From UBA4744 sp963718995 (GTDB lineage Bacteria > Actinomycetota > Acidimicrobiia > Spongiisociales > UBA4744), in the NCBI GenBank assembly GCA_963718995.1, contig CAVRAP010000020.1, positions 248,001-312,000 on the forward strand: a DNA stretch of 64,000 nucleotides. The letters run 5' to 3'. Under the pieces are notes generated by a model. It worked only from the letters and a program-made list of their open reading frames with translations, did no database searches and was not told the origin of the DNA. Position numbers and translations under genes: made by a program. Shown here in pieces: positions 19,325 through 27,626 of the stretch (its first letter is position 1; each line of letters opens with the position of its first letter).

Positions 19325-22248
19325 CAAAACCTCACCGGGACTCGCTGCAAGGCAGCCCACACGCGTTCCGGAGTGAACGGGATGTTGTCGATTCTCGCTC
19401 CGGTTGCGTTGGCGATGGCATTGCGGATCGCCGGGGCTACACCGTCCTTGGGGATCTCCGCTATTGCTTTCGCCCCGAACGGTCCGCTCTTCTCCATCGT
19501 TTGTACGAGAAAGGCCTCGATGCGAGGAATCTCATCCGATCGGTAGATCTTGTACGGTCCGAACTGAGCATTGACCATGCGGCCCATTTCGTCGTAGGCC
19601 ATCTCCTCACAGTGGCCGTAACCAAGAGCCTGGATCATGCCTCCCTCAACCTGCCCGGCCGAGGTCACAGGGTTGATCGGCACACCGCAATCGACGGCCA
19701 TCACCAACGACGCCACGGTCACCTGGCCCGTGCCAATATCGACTTCCACCTCGGCGAATTGGGCCGCATACGGCGGCGGGGAGTCCGGAGCGACGTACGA
19801 GGCGGTTGCCATGATTTGGTGTTGCTGGTCCTGGTGGAGCGAATGCAGCGCAACTTCGGCAAGGCTCACCGACCGACCATCTGGTGCCCAGGCGTGGCGG
19901 TCGCGCAGCCGGATGTCTCCGGGTGTGTTGACGTCCAGCATGAGCGCCGCCCGTTCAGCGATCTGGTGACGGACCTCTTCGGCAGCCTTCTTGACTGCCA
20001 TCCCGGACACGTAGGTGGTACTCGACGCGTAGGCGCCCACATCGAAGGGAGTCATGTCGGTGTCTGCCGCGTAGACCACGATGTCCTCGACCGGGGTTCC
20101 GAGCACTTCGGCTGCGATCTGCGCCAGGATCGTGTCGGCACCCGTCCCAAGATCTGTCGCCCCAAAGAGCAGGTTGAATGACCCATCATCGTTGATTTTG
20201 ATGCTCGCTCCACCCATATCGAGACCGGAGATGGCACTTCCGTGCATGCACATGGCGAAACCGATTCCCCGACGAATATGTGGCTGATCTGCGGGTTGCC
20301 GCCAATCGAGATCGGTCCTTCGGTGCCACCCGACCGCTCGCTGCCCCTGCGCAACGCACTCCTCCATCCCGCTCGACGTGACCACGGGAATGAACTTCAT
20401 CTCGGCGGCCCCTTCTCCCAATTCAGCCGCTACATCGAGCGGATCCCCAACGTTTGTCCAGTTCATTCGCTTGAACTCGAGAACATCCATTCCGAGCTTG
20501 GCGGCCACGTCGTCCATATGGGCCTCGAGCGCGAAGAGAGCTTGCGGGGCTCCGTAGCCCCGGTAGGCGCCGGGGACCGGAATGTTGGTGTACACGACAT
20601 CACAGTCGAAACGCTTGTTGGGACAGTTGTAGGAGCTCAGACCTCGCAGACCGCTGACCATCTGTACGGTCAGCCCGTGGGTGCCGTATGGCCCCGTGTT
20701 CCCGAGCGTTCGCATCTCCTGAGCGACGAGCTTTCCGTCCTGGTTCACGCCCGTCCTCATCCTGATGGTTTGCGGATGTCTGGTTCTGCTCGAGACGAAT
20801 TCCTCGTGACGAGTCAACTCGAGACGAACCGGCCGCCCGGTCACCAGTGCCAGGTGACCCACGATGTCTTCTATCAGCATCTCTTGTTTCACACCAAATC
20901 CACCGCCGATGCGGGGTTTGACGACACGGATTCGACGGACGGGCAGATCGAGCAACGGGGCCAGCATGCGTCGAACGTGGAACGGCACCTGGGTTGAGGT
21001 GCGGACGATCAATCTCTCGTCGCTGTCGAGCCAGGCGATGGCGATATGCGGCTCGATCGGGGCCGGTTGGACCTGATGGACCCGGAAGGTCTTTTCGAAT
21101 ACGTGATCCGCCTCGGCGAATCCAGCCTCAACATCACCGACATCGGCCCGGATGTGATGAACGATGTTGCGTGAAGCGTCGAAGGCACCTTCCATGTCGG
21201 GTTCGTCGTGAATAACCGGCGCCCCATCCTTCATAGATTCACGCTCGTCAAAGATCGCAGGCAGCACGTCGTACTCGACCTCGATCAACTCGACGGCCGC
21301 CTCGGCAATCTCGAGGGTATCGGCAGCGACCACAGCAACTCGATCGCCAACATGACGGACTTTGTTGTCGAAGCTCACCTGATCGTACGGGAGCGGGTTT
21401 GGATAGCTTTGACCTCCGGAGGCATATCGGACCCGGGCCACGTTTTCATGGTGGAGGACGGCCCTGACCCCGGGCAACGCCCGGGCTTTCGTGTCGTCAA
21501 TGCTCACGATTCGCGCGTGAGCGTGCGGGCTCCAGAGCATCTTTGCGTAGAGCATCCCGCGCATCTCGACATCATCGACAAAGGCCGGGTTGCCTTTTAC
21601 AAGCTTCAAAGCGTCAACCTTTACCTCAGGTTTACCCACAACCCGGGTATCCGGTACCTCGGGGCTCGGCACGACTCGGGGAGCGGCCCTTGGGAGGTCG
21701 AGGGGAGGCTCGGATGAGGCAAAATCGGCGGTTCCGTCGATGTCGGCGAGGGGCCGCACCAGGACCGGTTCGAAGGTTTCGACGCCTTCTCCACGCAGGA
21801 CCGCCGCCGCCCGCAGGATCGCTTCCACGGGACGGAGATAGCCCGTCTCCCGGTCAAGTATGCCGGTCAGCGCGTCGCGGATTTCAGCCTCGGTTGGACT
21901 GGGGTTCTCGTCCAGAAGGGCTTTGGCGGCCAGCACCATGGCAGGCGTCGAATAGCCGGATTGGATGGCGCCTACCGTGACGAAAGCTTCCTGGATGGGA
22001 TGCATCCCGCGCCCGGGACTGAGCCCTTCAATCGTCTCGATCTCGTGTCCGTCGGCCTGCGCGGCGAGCATGATCTCGGACGACACAAGACGTCCATCAA
22101 GGAGGATGGCGTCTGCTCCGGTCTCTCCGGTCTCTGCGCCAAACCGGACGCTGAAAAAGCCTTCCCGCCGCAGCACGTGGCGCAGGCTCTCCTGGGGCTC
22201 ACACTCGAATTGGCGGACGTCTCCGTTGATGGTGAGCGAAATGTTCAT
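19324..22248 (-). CDS. Fused Fe-S/molybdopterin subunit, XdhD-like, with cysteine-free Fe-S domain
   Basis: A 974-residue fusion. Residues 1-155 form a ferredoxin/XDH Fe-S-like domain and the rest is the two-part Mo-cofactor domain (VVGKPEVKVDALKLVKG, PRIGGGFGVKQE, GAYRGYGAPQALFALEAHMD, GPFGAKAIAEIPK). All eight positions that normally hold cluster cysteines are changed: A38, T43, D46, E58, S97, S100, D132 and E134. From memory, E. coli XdhD, also in a yqeB/yqeC neighbourhood, has a similarly degenerate domain, so this may be a family trait rather than decay. The reaction is probably purine hydroxylation (inference). The start overlaps nothing of its own frame; its 5' neighbour ends 4 bases inside it. 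Confidence 0.9.
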   Translation of the reverse strand: MNISLTINGDVRQFECEPQESLRHVLRREGFFSVRFGAETGETGADAILLDGRLVSSEIMLAAQADGHEIETIEGLSPGRGMHPIQEAFVTVGAIQSGYSTPAMVLAAKALLDENPSPTEAEIRDALTGILDRETGYLRPVEAILRAAAVLRGEGVETFEPVLVRPLADIDGTADFASSEPPLDLPRAAPRVVPSPEVPDTRVVGKPEVKVDALKLVKGNPAFVDDVEMRGMLYAKMLWSPHAHARIVSIDDTKARALPGVRAVLHHENVARVRYASGGQSYPNPLPYDQVSFDNKVRHVGDRVAVVAADTLEIAEAAVELIEVEYDVLPAIFDERESMKDGAPVIHDEPDMEGAFDASRNIVHHIRADVGDVEAGFAEADHVFEKTFRVHQVQPAPIEPHIAIAWLDSDERLIVRTSTQVPFHVRRMLAPLLDLPVRRIRVVKPRIGGGFGVKQEMLIEDIVGHLALVTGRPVRLELTRHEEFVSSRTRHPQTIRMRTGVNQDGKLVAQEMRTLGNTGPYGTHGLTVQMVSGLRGLSSYNCPNKRFDCDVVYTNIPVPGAYRGYGAPQALFALEAHMDDVAAKLGMDVLEFKRMNWTNVGDPLDVAAELGEGAAEMKFIPVVTSSGMEECVAQGQRAVGWHRRTDLDWRQPADQPHIRRGIGFAMCMHGSAISGLDMGGASIKINDDGSFNLLFGATDLGTGADTILAQIAAEVLGTPVEDIVVYAADTDMTPFDVGAYASSTTYVSGMAVKKAAEEVRHQIAERAALMLDVNTPGDIRLRDRHAWAPDGRSVSLAEVALHSLHQDQQHQIMATASYVAPDSPPPYAAQFAEVEVDIGTGQVTVASLVMAVDCGVPINPVTSAGQVEGGMIQALGYGHCEEMAYDEMGRMVNAQFGPYKIYRSDEIPRIEAFLVQTMEKSGPFGAKAIAEIPKDGVAPAIRNAIANATGARIDNIPFTPERVWAALQRVPVRF

Positions 22249-22991
22249 GTCCGGTCCCCCAGTTGCTCCATCACCCGTGTCGTGAGTGTGGCGGCGAGAT
22301 GCCTGCGATAGGCAGGACTTCCTCGGAAGTCTCCGGGCGGGTCCACCTCGCCAACGGAATCGGAGTCGACCACGATCGGCGTTGCGGCCATACCGGTGAG
22401 CGCCAGAAGCACCCCGGCTCCGGTGCGGCGTCCAACTGCCGCAACGATCGAGGTATCCGACGGTGTCCTGCCGGTCCTGGCCGCCGTCGCTTGGCCATCG
22501 GTTTGGATCGTGACCGAGACGATGATGGAAGCGTCGAGGAGGGACCGATCGGCCAGCAATTCTTCGAGGGAGACGGTGGCGTTTGCACCGCCTGCCTTGG
22601 CCAGATTCACCAGCGCCTCATACACGAGGAATCCTGCAACCAGTTCGCTTTCGGGGTTCCCGGTGGCGATGGTGCCGCCAACAGTTGCGGCATTGCGGAG
22701 GGTGTTTGGTCCTTCGCGTCGGGTCAAGTCTCGCAAGAGTTCCGGAACCGCCTGGTGGGCGGCCAGATCGGCCAGCCGGGTCATAGCTCCGACTTCCACG
22801 AGCGTCCCTTCCGGGCGGATCTCGTTGTATCCGATCGCCTGCAGGTCGACCACCTCGACCGCTCGGCCGGGTGGGAAGGCGTTGAGCGAGGTTCCGCCCG
22901 CCAACACAACCGACTGTGGGCTCCCCCGTTCGAGAAGCGAAAGGGCCTCTTCGAGGCTTTCGGGCCGGTGATATCCCACGACTGCTTGCAT
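22245..22991 (-). CDS. FAD-binding subunit of the XdhD-like molybdenum hydroxylase
   Basis: A 248-residue FAD subunit of the same family as 15118-15921 but only distantly similar. FAD loops are VVLAGGTSLNAFPPG and TVGGTIATGNPESELVAG, the second deviating from the usual GGNLATASPAGD. The ATG at 22991 gives the usual MxxVVGYHRPESLEEAL beginning. An in-frame TTG at 23078 would overlap the pncB stop and add 29 poorly conserved residues. It should carry electrons from the fused subunit, although that subunit lacks Fe-S ligands. Confidence 0.88.
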   Translation of the reverse strand: MQAVVGYHRPESLEEALSLLERGSPQSVVLAGGTSLNAFPPGRAVEVVDLQAIGYNEIRPEGTLVEVGAMTRLADLAAHQAVPELLRDLTRREGPNTLRNAATVGGTIATGNPESELVAGFLVYEALVNLAKAGGANATVSLEELLADRSLLDASIIVSVTIQTDGQATAARTGRTPSDTSIVAAVGRRTGAGVLLALTGMAATPIVVDSDSVGEVDPPGDFRGSPAYRRHLAATLTTRVMEQLGDRT

Positions 22992-23074
22992 GATTCGACC
23001 CCGATGTTCGACTGCGGCGATCACGTCACTATCAGGTAACCGCCTGCCCTCAGGATAGCCCCGGGAGCTGCTGA

Positions 23075-24637
23075 TCAATCTTCGGTCGAGCTGGGCAGGC
23101 GAGCCTTTTCGACGGCATCGACTTTCAGATTCCAGAGTGCTTGAGTCAGGGAAACGTGATAGACGTGGGGGTTGATCAGACGCCGAACTCCAGGATCGAG
23201 CCGGTCCAGGTCGGCCCGGCGCCTTGTCCGGATTTCGTCAAGCCCGGGAAGCCGGTACACCAGCTCACCTTCACGCAGTATTTCAACTGCTAACTGCTCT
23301 ATCTCGGATATTGCCGTGCGCTCGAGGGTTCGATGAGACGTATGTTCGGTGGGATGATGGAGCGCCACCCGGTCGGCGGCCAGAGGATCTTCGCCTTCAA
23401 CGCCAAGCACATCGGCCGTGGCGGTCCGCCGTTGGTCGTAGAACCGCCAGGCCTCCTTTTTCCCCGGGTTGGGGATCTTGGCCCGGGCTTCTGACACCTT
23501 CAGGACCGGCACCCAGGCACCGGACTGGCGAAGAGCAACCAGTTTGTAGACACCGTCCAGGGCCGAATCACCTTGTGACGTGATCAACCGGGTGCCGACC
23601 CCGTAGGTCAGTCGCCCGATCAAGTGGGTCGGATCCACCCCGTAGCTAGGCGCCTCGTCCTCGATTTGCGAGATGATCTGCCATATGGCCAGTTCGTCGA
23701 GGTTGGATGACAGAACGATCGACACATCGGGAAACCCGGCCTCGTTGAGGCGCTGAGCGGCTTGAATGCTCAGGTAAGCCAGGTCACCGGAGTCCAAGCG
23801 GATCCCCACTGGTTCATGACCCTCCCGTCGCAGCTCTTCGAAAACGGTGATGGCGTTCGGCACCCCGCTCTTGACGGTGTCAATTGTGTCGACCAGCAAC
23901 AGGCAATCATCCGGATACAGCTCGGCGTAGGCCCGGAACGCTGCCAGTTCGCCTTCACCGCGCGCCATGAAGACCTGCACGAGACTATGCGCGTGGGTTC
24001 CCTTCGAGGTTATTCCCAGTGATCGTGATACGCCCACATTTGAGGTGAAATCGGCCCCGCCGATGAGAGCGGCCCGGGATCCGGCGTTCGCTCCCCGATC
24101 GGGGGCACGCCGCATGCCGAATTCAAGTACCGGGCGACCCCGGCCCGCTTCGCTCACCCGTGAGGCTTTTGTGGCGATGAGGGTCTGGTAGTTCAGATGG
24201 TTGAGCAGGGGGGTCTCGAGGATCTGAGCCATGGCCAACGGGCCCCGCACCACGGTGAGGGGGATGTTGGGGTGAACCACTCGCCCCTCCGGGATTGCCT
24301 CCAGGCTGATCCCTTCGAACGAGCCGTGCCCGGCGAGCCAGGCGAGGAAGTCATCGTCGAATAGCCGCCTCCCGGTCGAACCGATTAGCCCGCTCAGGTA
24401 GGCAATGTCGTCATCTCGGAATCGGGCCGTTTCCATCCAATCGAGCAGCCACTCCAGACCCGCGTTGATGCAGTACCCGGCTTGATGTCTCCCGTAGTCG
24501 GGATAGCTGCGGAAGAAGTGATCGAACTGGGCCGGCTGCTCATGGATGCCAAGGCGGAAATACAGCTGCGCCATCGTCAGCTGGTAGTGGTCGGTAAACA
24601 GAATGCCGTCGGTTCCTGACCGTTTCCCGGTCGTCAA
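23075..24637 (-). CDS. pncB: Nicotinate phosphoribosyltransferase
   Basis: Makes nicotinate mononucleotide from nicotinate and PRPP for NAD salvage. The 520-residue protein starts GILFTDHYQLTMAQLYF and contains FGMRRAPDRGANAGSRAALIGG, GTHAHSLVQVF and IRLDSGDLAYLS, all signatures of the family. The start is TTG with GGAG seven bases upstream, since no ATG fits. It is the first gene of the molybdenum hydroxylase operon and its stop lies 83 bases before the FAD subunit ATG. This is an unusual neighbour: it may only share a promoter, or supply NAD as the electron acceptor (inference). Confidence 0.95.
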   Translation of the reverse strand: MTTGKRSGTDGILFTDHYQLTMAQLYFRLGIHEQPAQFDHFFRSYPDYGRHQAGYCINAGLEWLLDWMETARFRDDDIAYLSGLIGSTGRRLFDDDFLAWLAGHGSFEGISLEAIPEGRVVHPNIPLTVVRGPLAMAQILETPLLNHLNYQTLIATKASRVSEAGRGRPVLEFGMRRAPDRGANAGSRAALIGGADFTSNVGVSRSLGITSKGTHAHSLVQVFMARGEGELAAFRAYAELYPDDCLLLVDTIDTVKSGVPNAITVFEELRREGHEPVGIRLDSGDLAYLSIQAAQRLNEAGFPDVSIVLSSNLDELAIWQIISQIEDEAPSYGVDPTHLIGRLTYGVGTRLITSQGDSALDGVYKLVALRQSGAWVPVLKVSEARAKIPNPGKKEAWRFYDQRRTATADVLGVEGEDPLAADRVALHHPTEHTSHRTLERTAISEIEQLAVEILREGELVYRLPGLDEIRTRRRADLDRLDPGVRRLINPHVYHVSLTQALWNLKVDAVEKARLPSSTED

Positions 24638-24750
24638 TCACGACTCCAGAGTGGGTGATGTTGATGGTAACCCCGGACGGCAGGTCCCGGGGCGCGCCGC
24701 CTACGACCCAGCCAGTGGTGCCGGCCTCGCAACGCAAGGCCTCTCGCGTT

Positions 24751-24777
24751 GAAGCCTCCGTGGGTGACGGAGGCTTC
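24751..24777 (-). terminator. Perfect 10-bp hairpin, probable terminator
   Basis: GAAGCCTCCG and its exact complement are separated by a 7-base loop. It lies 20 bases after the stop of the 34-residue peptide gene and before pncB on the same strand. There is no U-tract, so it may terminate weakly or act as an RNA structure between the two genes. Confidence 0.5.
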
Positions 24778-24796
24778 AGACTTCGAGCGGGTCGAC

Positions 24797-24901
24797 TCAG
24801 CCGTGCAGGACGAAATCCCCGGCTGCCACCATGAGCATGGCAAAGACGCCAAAGTAGGCGGCGAGCAGAGTGGCCTTCATCAGTTTCTTAGCGGCGACCA
24901 T
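24797..24901 (-). CDS. Small single-pass membrane peptide (34 aa)
   Basis: An ATG preceded by a near-perfect ribosome site, GAGGAGGAACCC, opens a 34-residue frame. It has a short basic N-terminus (AAKKLMK), one hydrophobic helix of about 20 residues (LLAAYFGVFAMLMVAAG) and a short tail. The strength of the ribosome site, the clean topology and the hairpin just downstream support a real gene. Function is unknown. It lies between the pncB operon and an accessory gene patch. Confidence 0.6.
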   Translation of the reverse strand: MVAAKKLMKATLLAAYFGVFAMLMVAAGDFVLHG

Positions 24902-25170
24902 GGGTTCCTCCTCTGAGCACGCCGCCCCGTAGTTGGCGGGGTTTGGTTTCCTACCTGGGACTGTCTAGGAGAACAATGGGATCCGGCGTGAACGTTTTGT
25001 AATGCTTCGGAGGAATTGTCCCTTGGCTTCATCCTTACGCGTAGGGTATTTGGCCTCTATTGCTCGGGACCGGCTTCACCGCCTCCTTGGGCGGAAGCGA
25101 CCCCCCAGCATCGCGGACGCCGGCGAGGCTCACGAACCCTTGGACCCCGAGTCCTGGGCAGCACCGGCGC
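24902..25170. other. 269-base gap with no gene seen
   Basis: No convincing frame on either strand. A short inverted repeat, CCCCG at 24925-24929 and CGGGG at 24937-24941, lies just upstream of the small membrane peptide and is followed on the + strand by GTTTGGTTT. It could be a leader structure or a weak terminator. Nothing else stands out. Confidence 0.4.
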
Positions 25171-25482
25171 CTACCTCCGGTCGGCATCGTGGCGAAGACG
25201 AACCACAACGGTCGCATCCACCTCCAGCAGTTCCGCCTGCCGGATGCCCTTCTTGACCGGAAGCACGAATGAGCCGGCCCGCTTGTCGGGAAAGAGCGAC
25301 GTTTTCCACGTGCTGGTGCCGATCGTCGCCTCGACGGGAATGGACCCGAAACCGGCTCGTTCGCCGACAATCTCGTCAATGTCGTCGGCTACGTCGGTAG
25401 GAAGCGTGACAAAATGCCATCCGGCTTCGCCGGGATAGAGCCAAAGTTCGCTTGCGAACTCAAAGACCGTATCGTCGATCAT
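25171..25482 (-). CDS. DUF1905 domain-containing protein
   Basis: A 103-residue single-domain protein. The segments ELWLYPGEAGWHFVTLP, GFGSIPVEATIG, STWKTSLFPDKRAGSFVLPV and KGIRQAEL match the DUF1905 pattern, a small beta-barrel family without a known function. The ATG at 25482 has GGGAGG about nine bases upstream; an in-frame GTG at 25506 is possible. It is divergent from the YciI-like gene. Such genes are common in accessory regions of actinobacteria. Confidence 0.8.
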   Translation of the reverse strand: MIDDTVFEFASELWLYPGEAGWHFVTLPTDVADDIDEIVGERAGFGSIPVEATIGTSTWKTSLFPDKRAGSFVLPVKKGIRQAELLEVDATVVVRLRHDADRR

Positions 25483-25625
25483 CCACTCATCCTCCCCGCA
25501 GAGCACGACGAATTTCCAACCAAGCGAAATGTTGATCCATCCGGGCCGTCGGCCGGGTGGAATCTAGCCTTCACAATGCCGGTTCCTCTGAGAGTCGAGG
25601 ATTCTCCGGGTATTCACAAACGCAC

Positions 25626-25654
25626 TTGACCGTCAAATTGGCCACCTCTACCCT
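25626..25654 (+). promoter_or_regulatory. Candidate sigma-70-type promoter
   Basis: TTGACC and TACCCT are separated by exactly 17 bases and lie about 30 bases upstream of the YciI-like ATG, which has AGGAGGA before it. The -10 box is a weak match, so the call is tentative. Confidence 0.4.
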
Positions 25655-25684
25655 GCTCGACACCCGACACTCAGGAGGACCGCA

Positions 25685-26016
25685 ATGGCGAAGTTTCATG
25701 GTTCTGTACACGGGCGGAATGGGAATGGAAGCAACCCCGGAGGATCAGCAGAGGATCATGGAGGAGTGGGGCGTCTGGTACGGCAAGATGGGACCCGCCG
25801 TGGTAGATGGCGGCTCTCCGTTCGCACAGGCGAAGCACATAACGGGCAGCGGCATCGAGGACGGACCCTTGGGGAATACCCCGGCTACCGGTTACACCTT
25901 GATCGAAGCGGATATCCCTCGACGCTGCGGCGGCCGCCTGCGAAGACCATCCGCACCTGAATCACGGCGGGCAGGTGCAGGTGTTCACTTGCCTTGATAT
26001 GAGTCCCTCGGAATAG
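25685..26016 (+). CDS. YciI-like protein, broken by two +1 frameshifts
   Basis: After removing one base near 25694-25697 (TTTC) and one near 25916-25918 (CCC), the gene encodes about 109 residues. It starts MAKFMVLYTGGMGMEATPE, continues EEWGVWYGKMGPAVVDGG and ends HGGQVQVFTCLDMSPSE, a YCII-related pattern. The ATG has AGGAGGA upstream. The downstream TfoX-like gene begins four bases after its stop, so they form an operon. The two shifts lie in short homopolymers. YCII proteins often accompany ECF sigma factors; a sigma remnant lies 2.6 kb away, but a link is inference. Confidence 0.7.
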
Positions 26017-26020
26017 GCAG

Positions 26021-26388
26021 ATGCCCGGAGCATCGAACTACGCGGGACCCAGAGAAGCGCTCGAGCAATACAAAGCGGTCGTCGAAGCCGCCTCGGGAGA
26101 TGCCATCGTGAAAGGCGCCAAGAACGCCTACACGTCGCGCAATGGGCACATGTTCAGCTTCCTCGACGGAGACGGCACCATGGCGCTGCGGCTGTCCAAC
26201 GAACTCGGGGACGAGTTCCGGTCGACGTACGACAGCGGTCCGGTTATTCAATACGGGAGCGTGATGCGCGGCTACGTGTCGATTCCGGCGACGCTCCTGG
26301 CCGATACCGCGAGCTGGCGGCTTGGTTCGACAAGGCATACGACTGGATCGGCACGCTGACCCCGAAGCCAACCAAGAAAAGCACGTAG
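26021..26388 (+). CDS. TfoX/YjbR-like hypothetical protein with a 3' frameshift
   Basis: A single-domain protein of about 122 residues once the frame is repaired. Blocks are KGAKNAYTSRNGHMFSFL, GTMALRLSNELGDEF, GSVMRGYVSIPATLLADTA and, in the next frame, ELAAWFDKAYDWIGTLTPK with a lysine-rich end. The join lies near 26309 and needs one base added. The fold assignment is tentative. It is in an operon with the YciI-like gene. Function unknown. Confidence 0.6.
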
Positions 26389-26456
26389 CGGACCTAACGA
26401 AGAGGTCGGCGAGCCACCTGACTCGTTGGGCGCTCCTGCCATATGGTCCCGAACAC

Positions 26457-26482
26457 CCGCGAGGCTTTCGGGCCCCTCGCGG
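26457..26482. terminator. Hairpin between convergent genes
   Basis: CCGCGAGG and CCTCGCGG form an 8-bp perfect stem around a 10-base loop. It sits between the ends of the TfoX-like gene (+) and the DUF1801 gene (-), as expected of a two-way terminator. There is no U-tract. Confidence 0.5.
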
Positions 26483-26499
26483 TGAGGCGAGGCCTTCGG

Positions 26500-26846
26500 C
26501 TAACCCTCGAGCATGGTGAGGCGGATCTCAACCAGGCGACGTACGAGCGCCTCATCCGGGACCCAATCCACCGGGAGTCGAAGGGTCCCCTTTGACCAGT
26601 CGTAACCGTCAAGCAACTCCGGCTCGACGTGTGGGATGACAGATCCGGAGTGGGGGAAGTAGCTGCAGTGGCGTTTCGCGTGGGCGTAGCCGGCCACAGC
26701 CTTTCCGCCGACTTTGAACGACAGGGACACCGTACGAGATACCTTCCTCAGACCTCCGGAAGGATTGACGCGAGCATCGCCCGCAGCCGGTTCAGCGTGC
26801 TTCGCTGAGGCTCGGGAGCGGCATCGAGGTACTCGTCGACGGTCAT
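26500..26846 (-). CDS. DUF1801 family protein, broken by a -1 frameshift
   Basis: The ATG at 26846 begins MTVDEYLDAAPEPQR, a typical DUF1801 start, and the frame ends after SILPE. The rest follows in another frame: GLRKVSRTVSLSFKVGGK, GYAHAKRHCSYFPHSGSV and RRLVEIRLTMLEG. Adding one C to the CC at 26753-26754 restores a protein of about 116 residues. DUF1801 proteins are small alpha/beta proteins related to the proposed iron chaperone YdhG; the function is uncertain. A sequencing error is likely. Confidence 0.7.
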
Positions 26847-26983
26847 GGCGCCAACTTACTCTTCGTCGACACTTCCCCGCGGTCAGTTTGGCCGCTCGAC
26901 AAGGAGGGGGGCCGTCTGTCTGTGCGTCTGTTTGATACCCCACTCCATCCCCATTTCAAGAACCTGGGACTTAACATGAACAG

Positions 26984-27559
26984 GTGTCGGCAGGACGAAC
27001 GATCAAGGCTCTCGATGAGTTGACGTGGCCGGCCTTCGCCGCCCTAATTGAGAACTGCGGTGGGTTTCCTAGCGGCTGTTGGTGTATGGGATTTCACCCC
27101 GAGGGCGTCGGGAAGGACACCACCGCAGCCATCAACCGTCAGCGCAAGCTGTCGCGAGTGCGTGGGGGAACTGCGCACGCTGCGCTGGTGTTCGATGGAG
27201 AGGCTTGCATTGGCTGGTGTCAGTTCGGTTCGCCCGACGAGTTACCGAGGATCAAGAGTCGGGCTGCATACGAGCGAACGGCCACTGTGCTGCCGGATTG
27301 GCGGATTGCCTGCTGCTATGCCGCCAGAGGGCATCGGCGCCGGGGCGTGGCAACCGCGGCGCTTACCGGTGCCCTCGATCTGATCGCCGGCCTGGGCGGA
27401 GGTGTGGTGGAGGGCTATCCAGAGGCCGCTTCCTCGGTCCCCGCCGGATTCCTCTTCAACGGAGCGCTCTCAACCTACGAGCAGCTCGGGTTCACCCGGG
27501 ATCGGATGATCGGCAAACACCGCTGGGTGGTCAGGACATTCGTTGAGCCGGCCACGTAA
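26984..27559 (+). CDS. GNAT family acetyltransferase
   Basis: A 191-residue protein with a GNAT fold. The acetyl-CoA loop is ARGHRRRGVATAAL near residue 115, followed by YEQLGFTRDRMIGKHRWV at the C-terminus. The N-terminal CGGFPSGCWCMGFHPEG block marks a distinct subfamily with several cysteines. A GTG start is used; no strong ribosome site is visible. The substrate is unknown. It is in the same direction as the cyclase-like gene 67 bases downstream. Confidence 0.8.
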   Translation: MSAGRTIKALDELTWPAFAALIENCGGFPSGCWCMGFHPEGVGKDTTAAINRQRKLSRVRGGTAHAALVFDGEACIGWCQFGSPDELPRIKSRAAYERTATVLPDWRIACCYAARGHRRRGVATAALTGALDLIAGLGGGVVEGYPEAASSVPAGFLFNGALSTYEQLGFTRDRMIGKHRWVVRTFVEPAT

Positions 27560-27626
27560 GTTTCGGTGCCGAGCGCATCGGCAGGTCGGTGAGCGGTGAC
27601 GTGATCGAGGTGGCATTATTGCGGTC

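Noticed and set aside
22245..23078. Longer FAD subunit starting at a TTG that overlaps pncB
   Set aside because: It adds 29 residues not seen in the family. The ATG at 22991 gives the standard beginning, though the overlap pattern leaves some doubt.
24540..24737. A short minus-strand frame overlapping the pncB start
   Set aside because: It overlaps the conserved beginning of pncB, has no ribosome site and no recognisable family.
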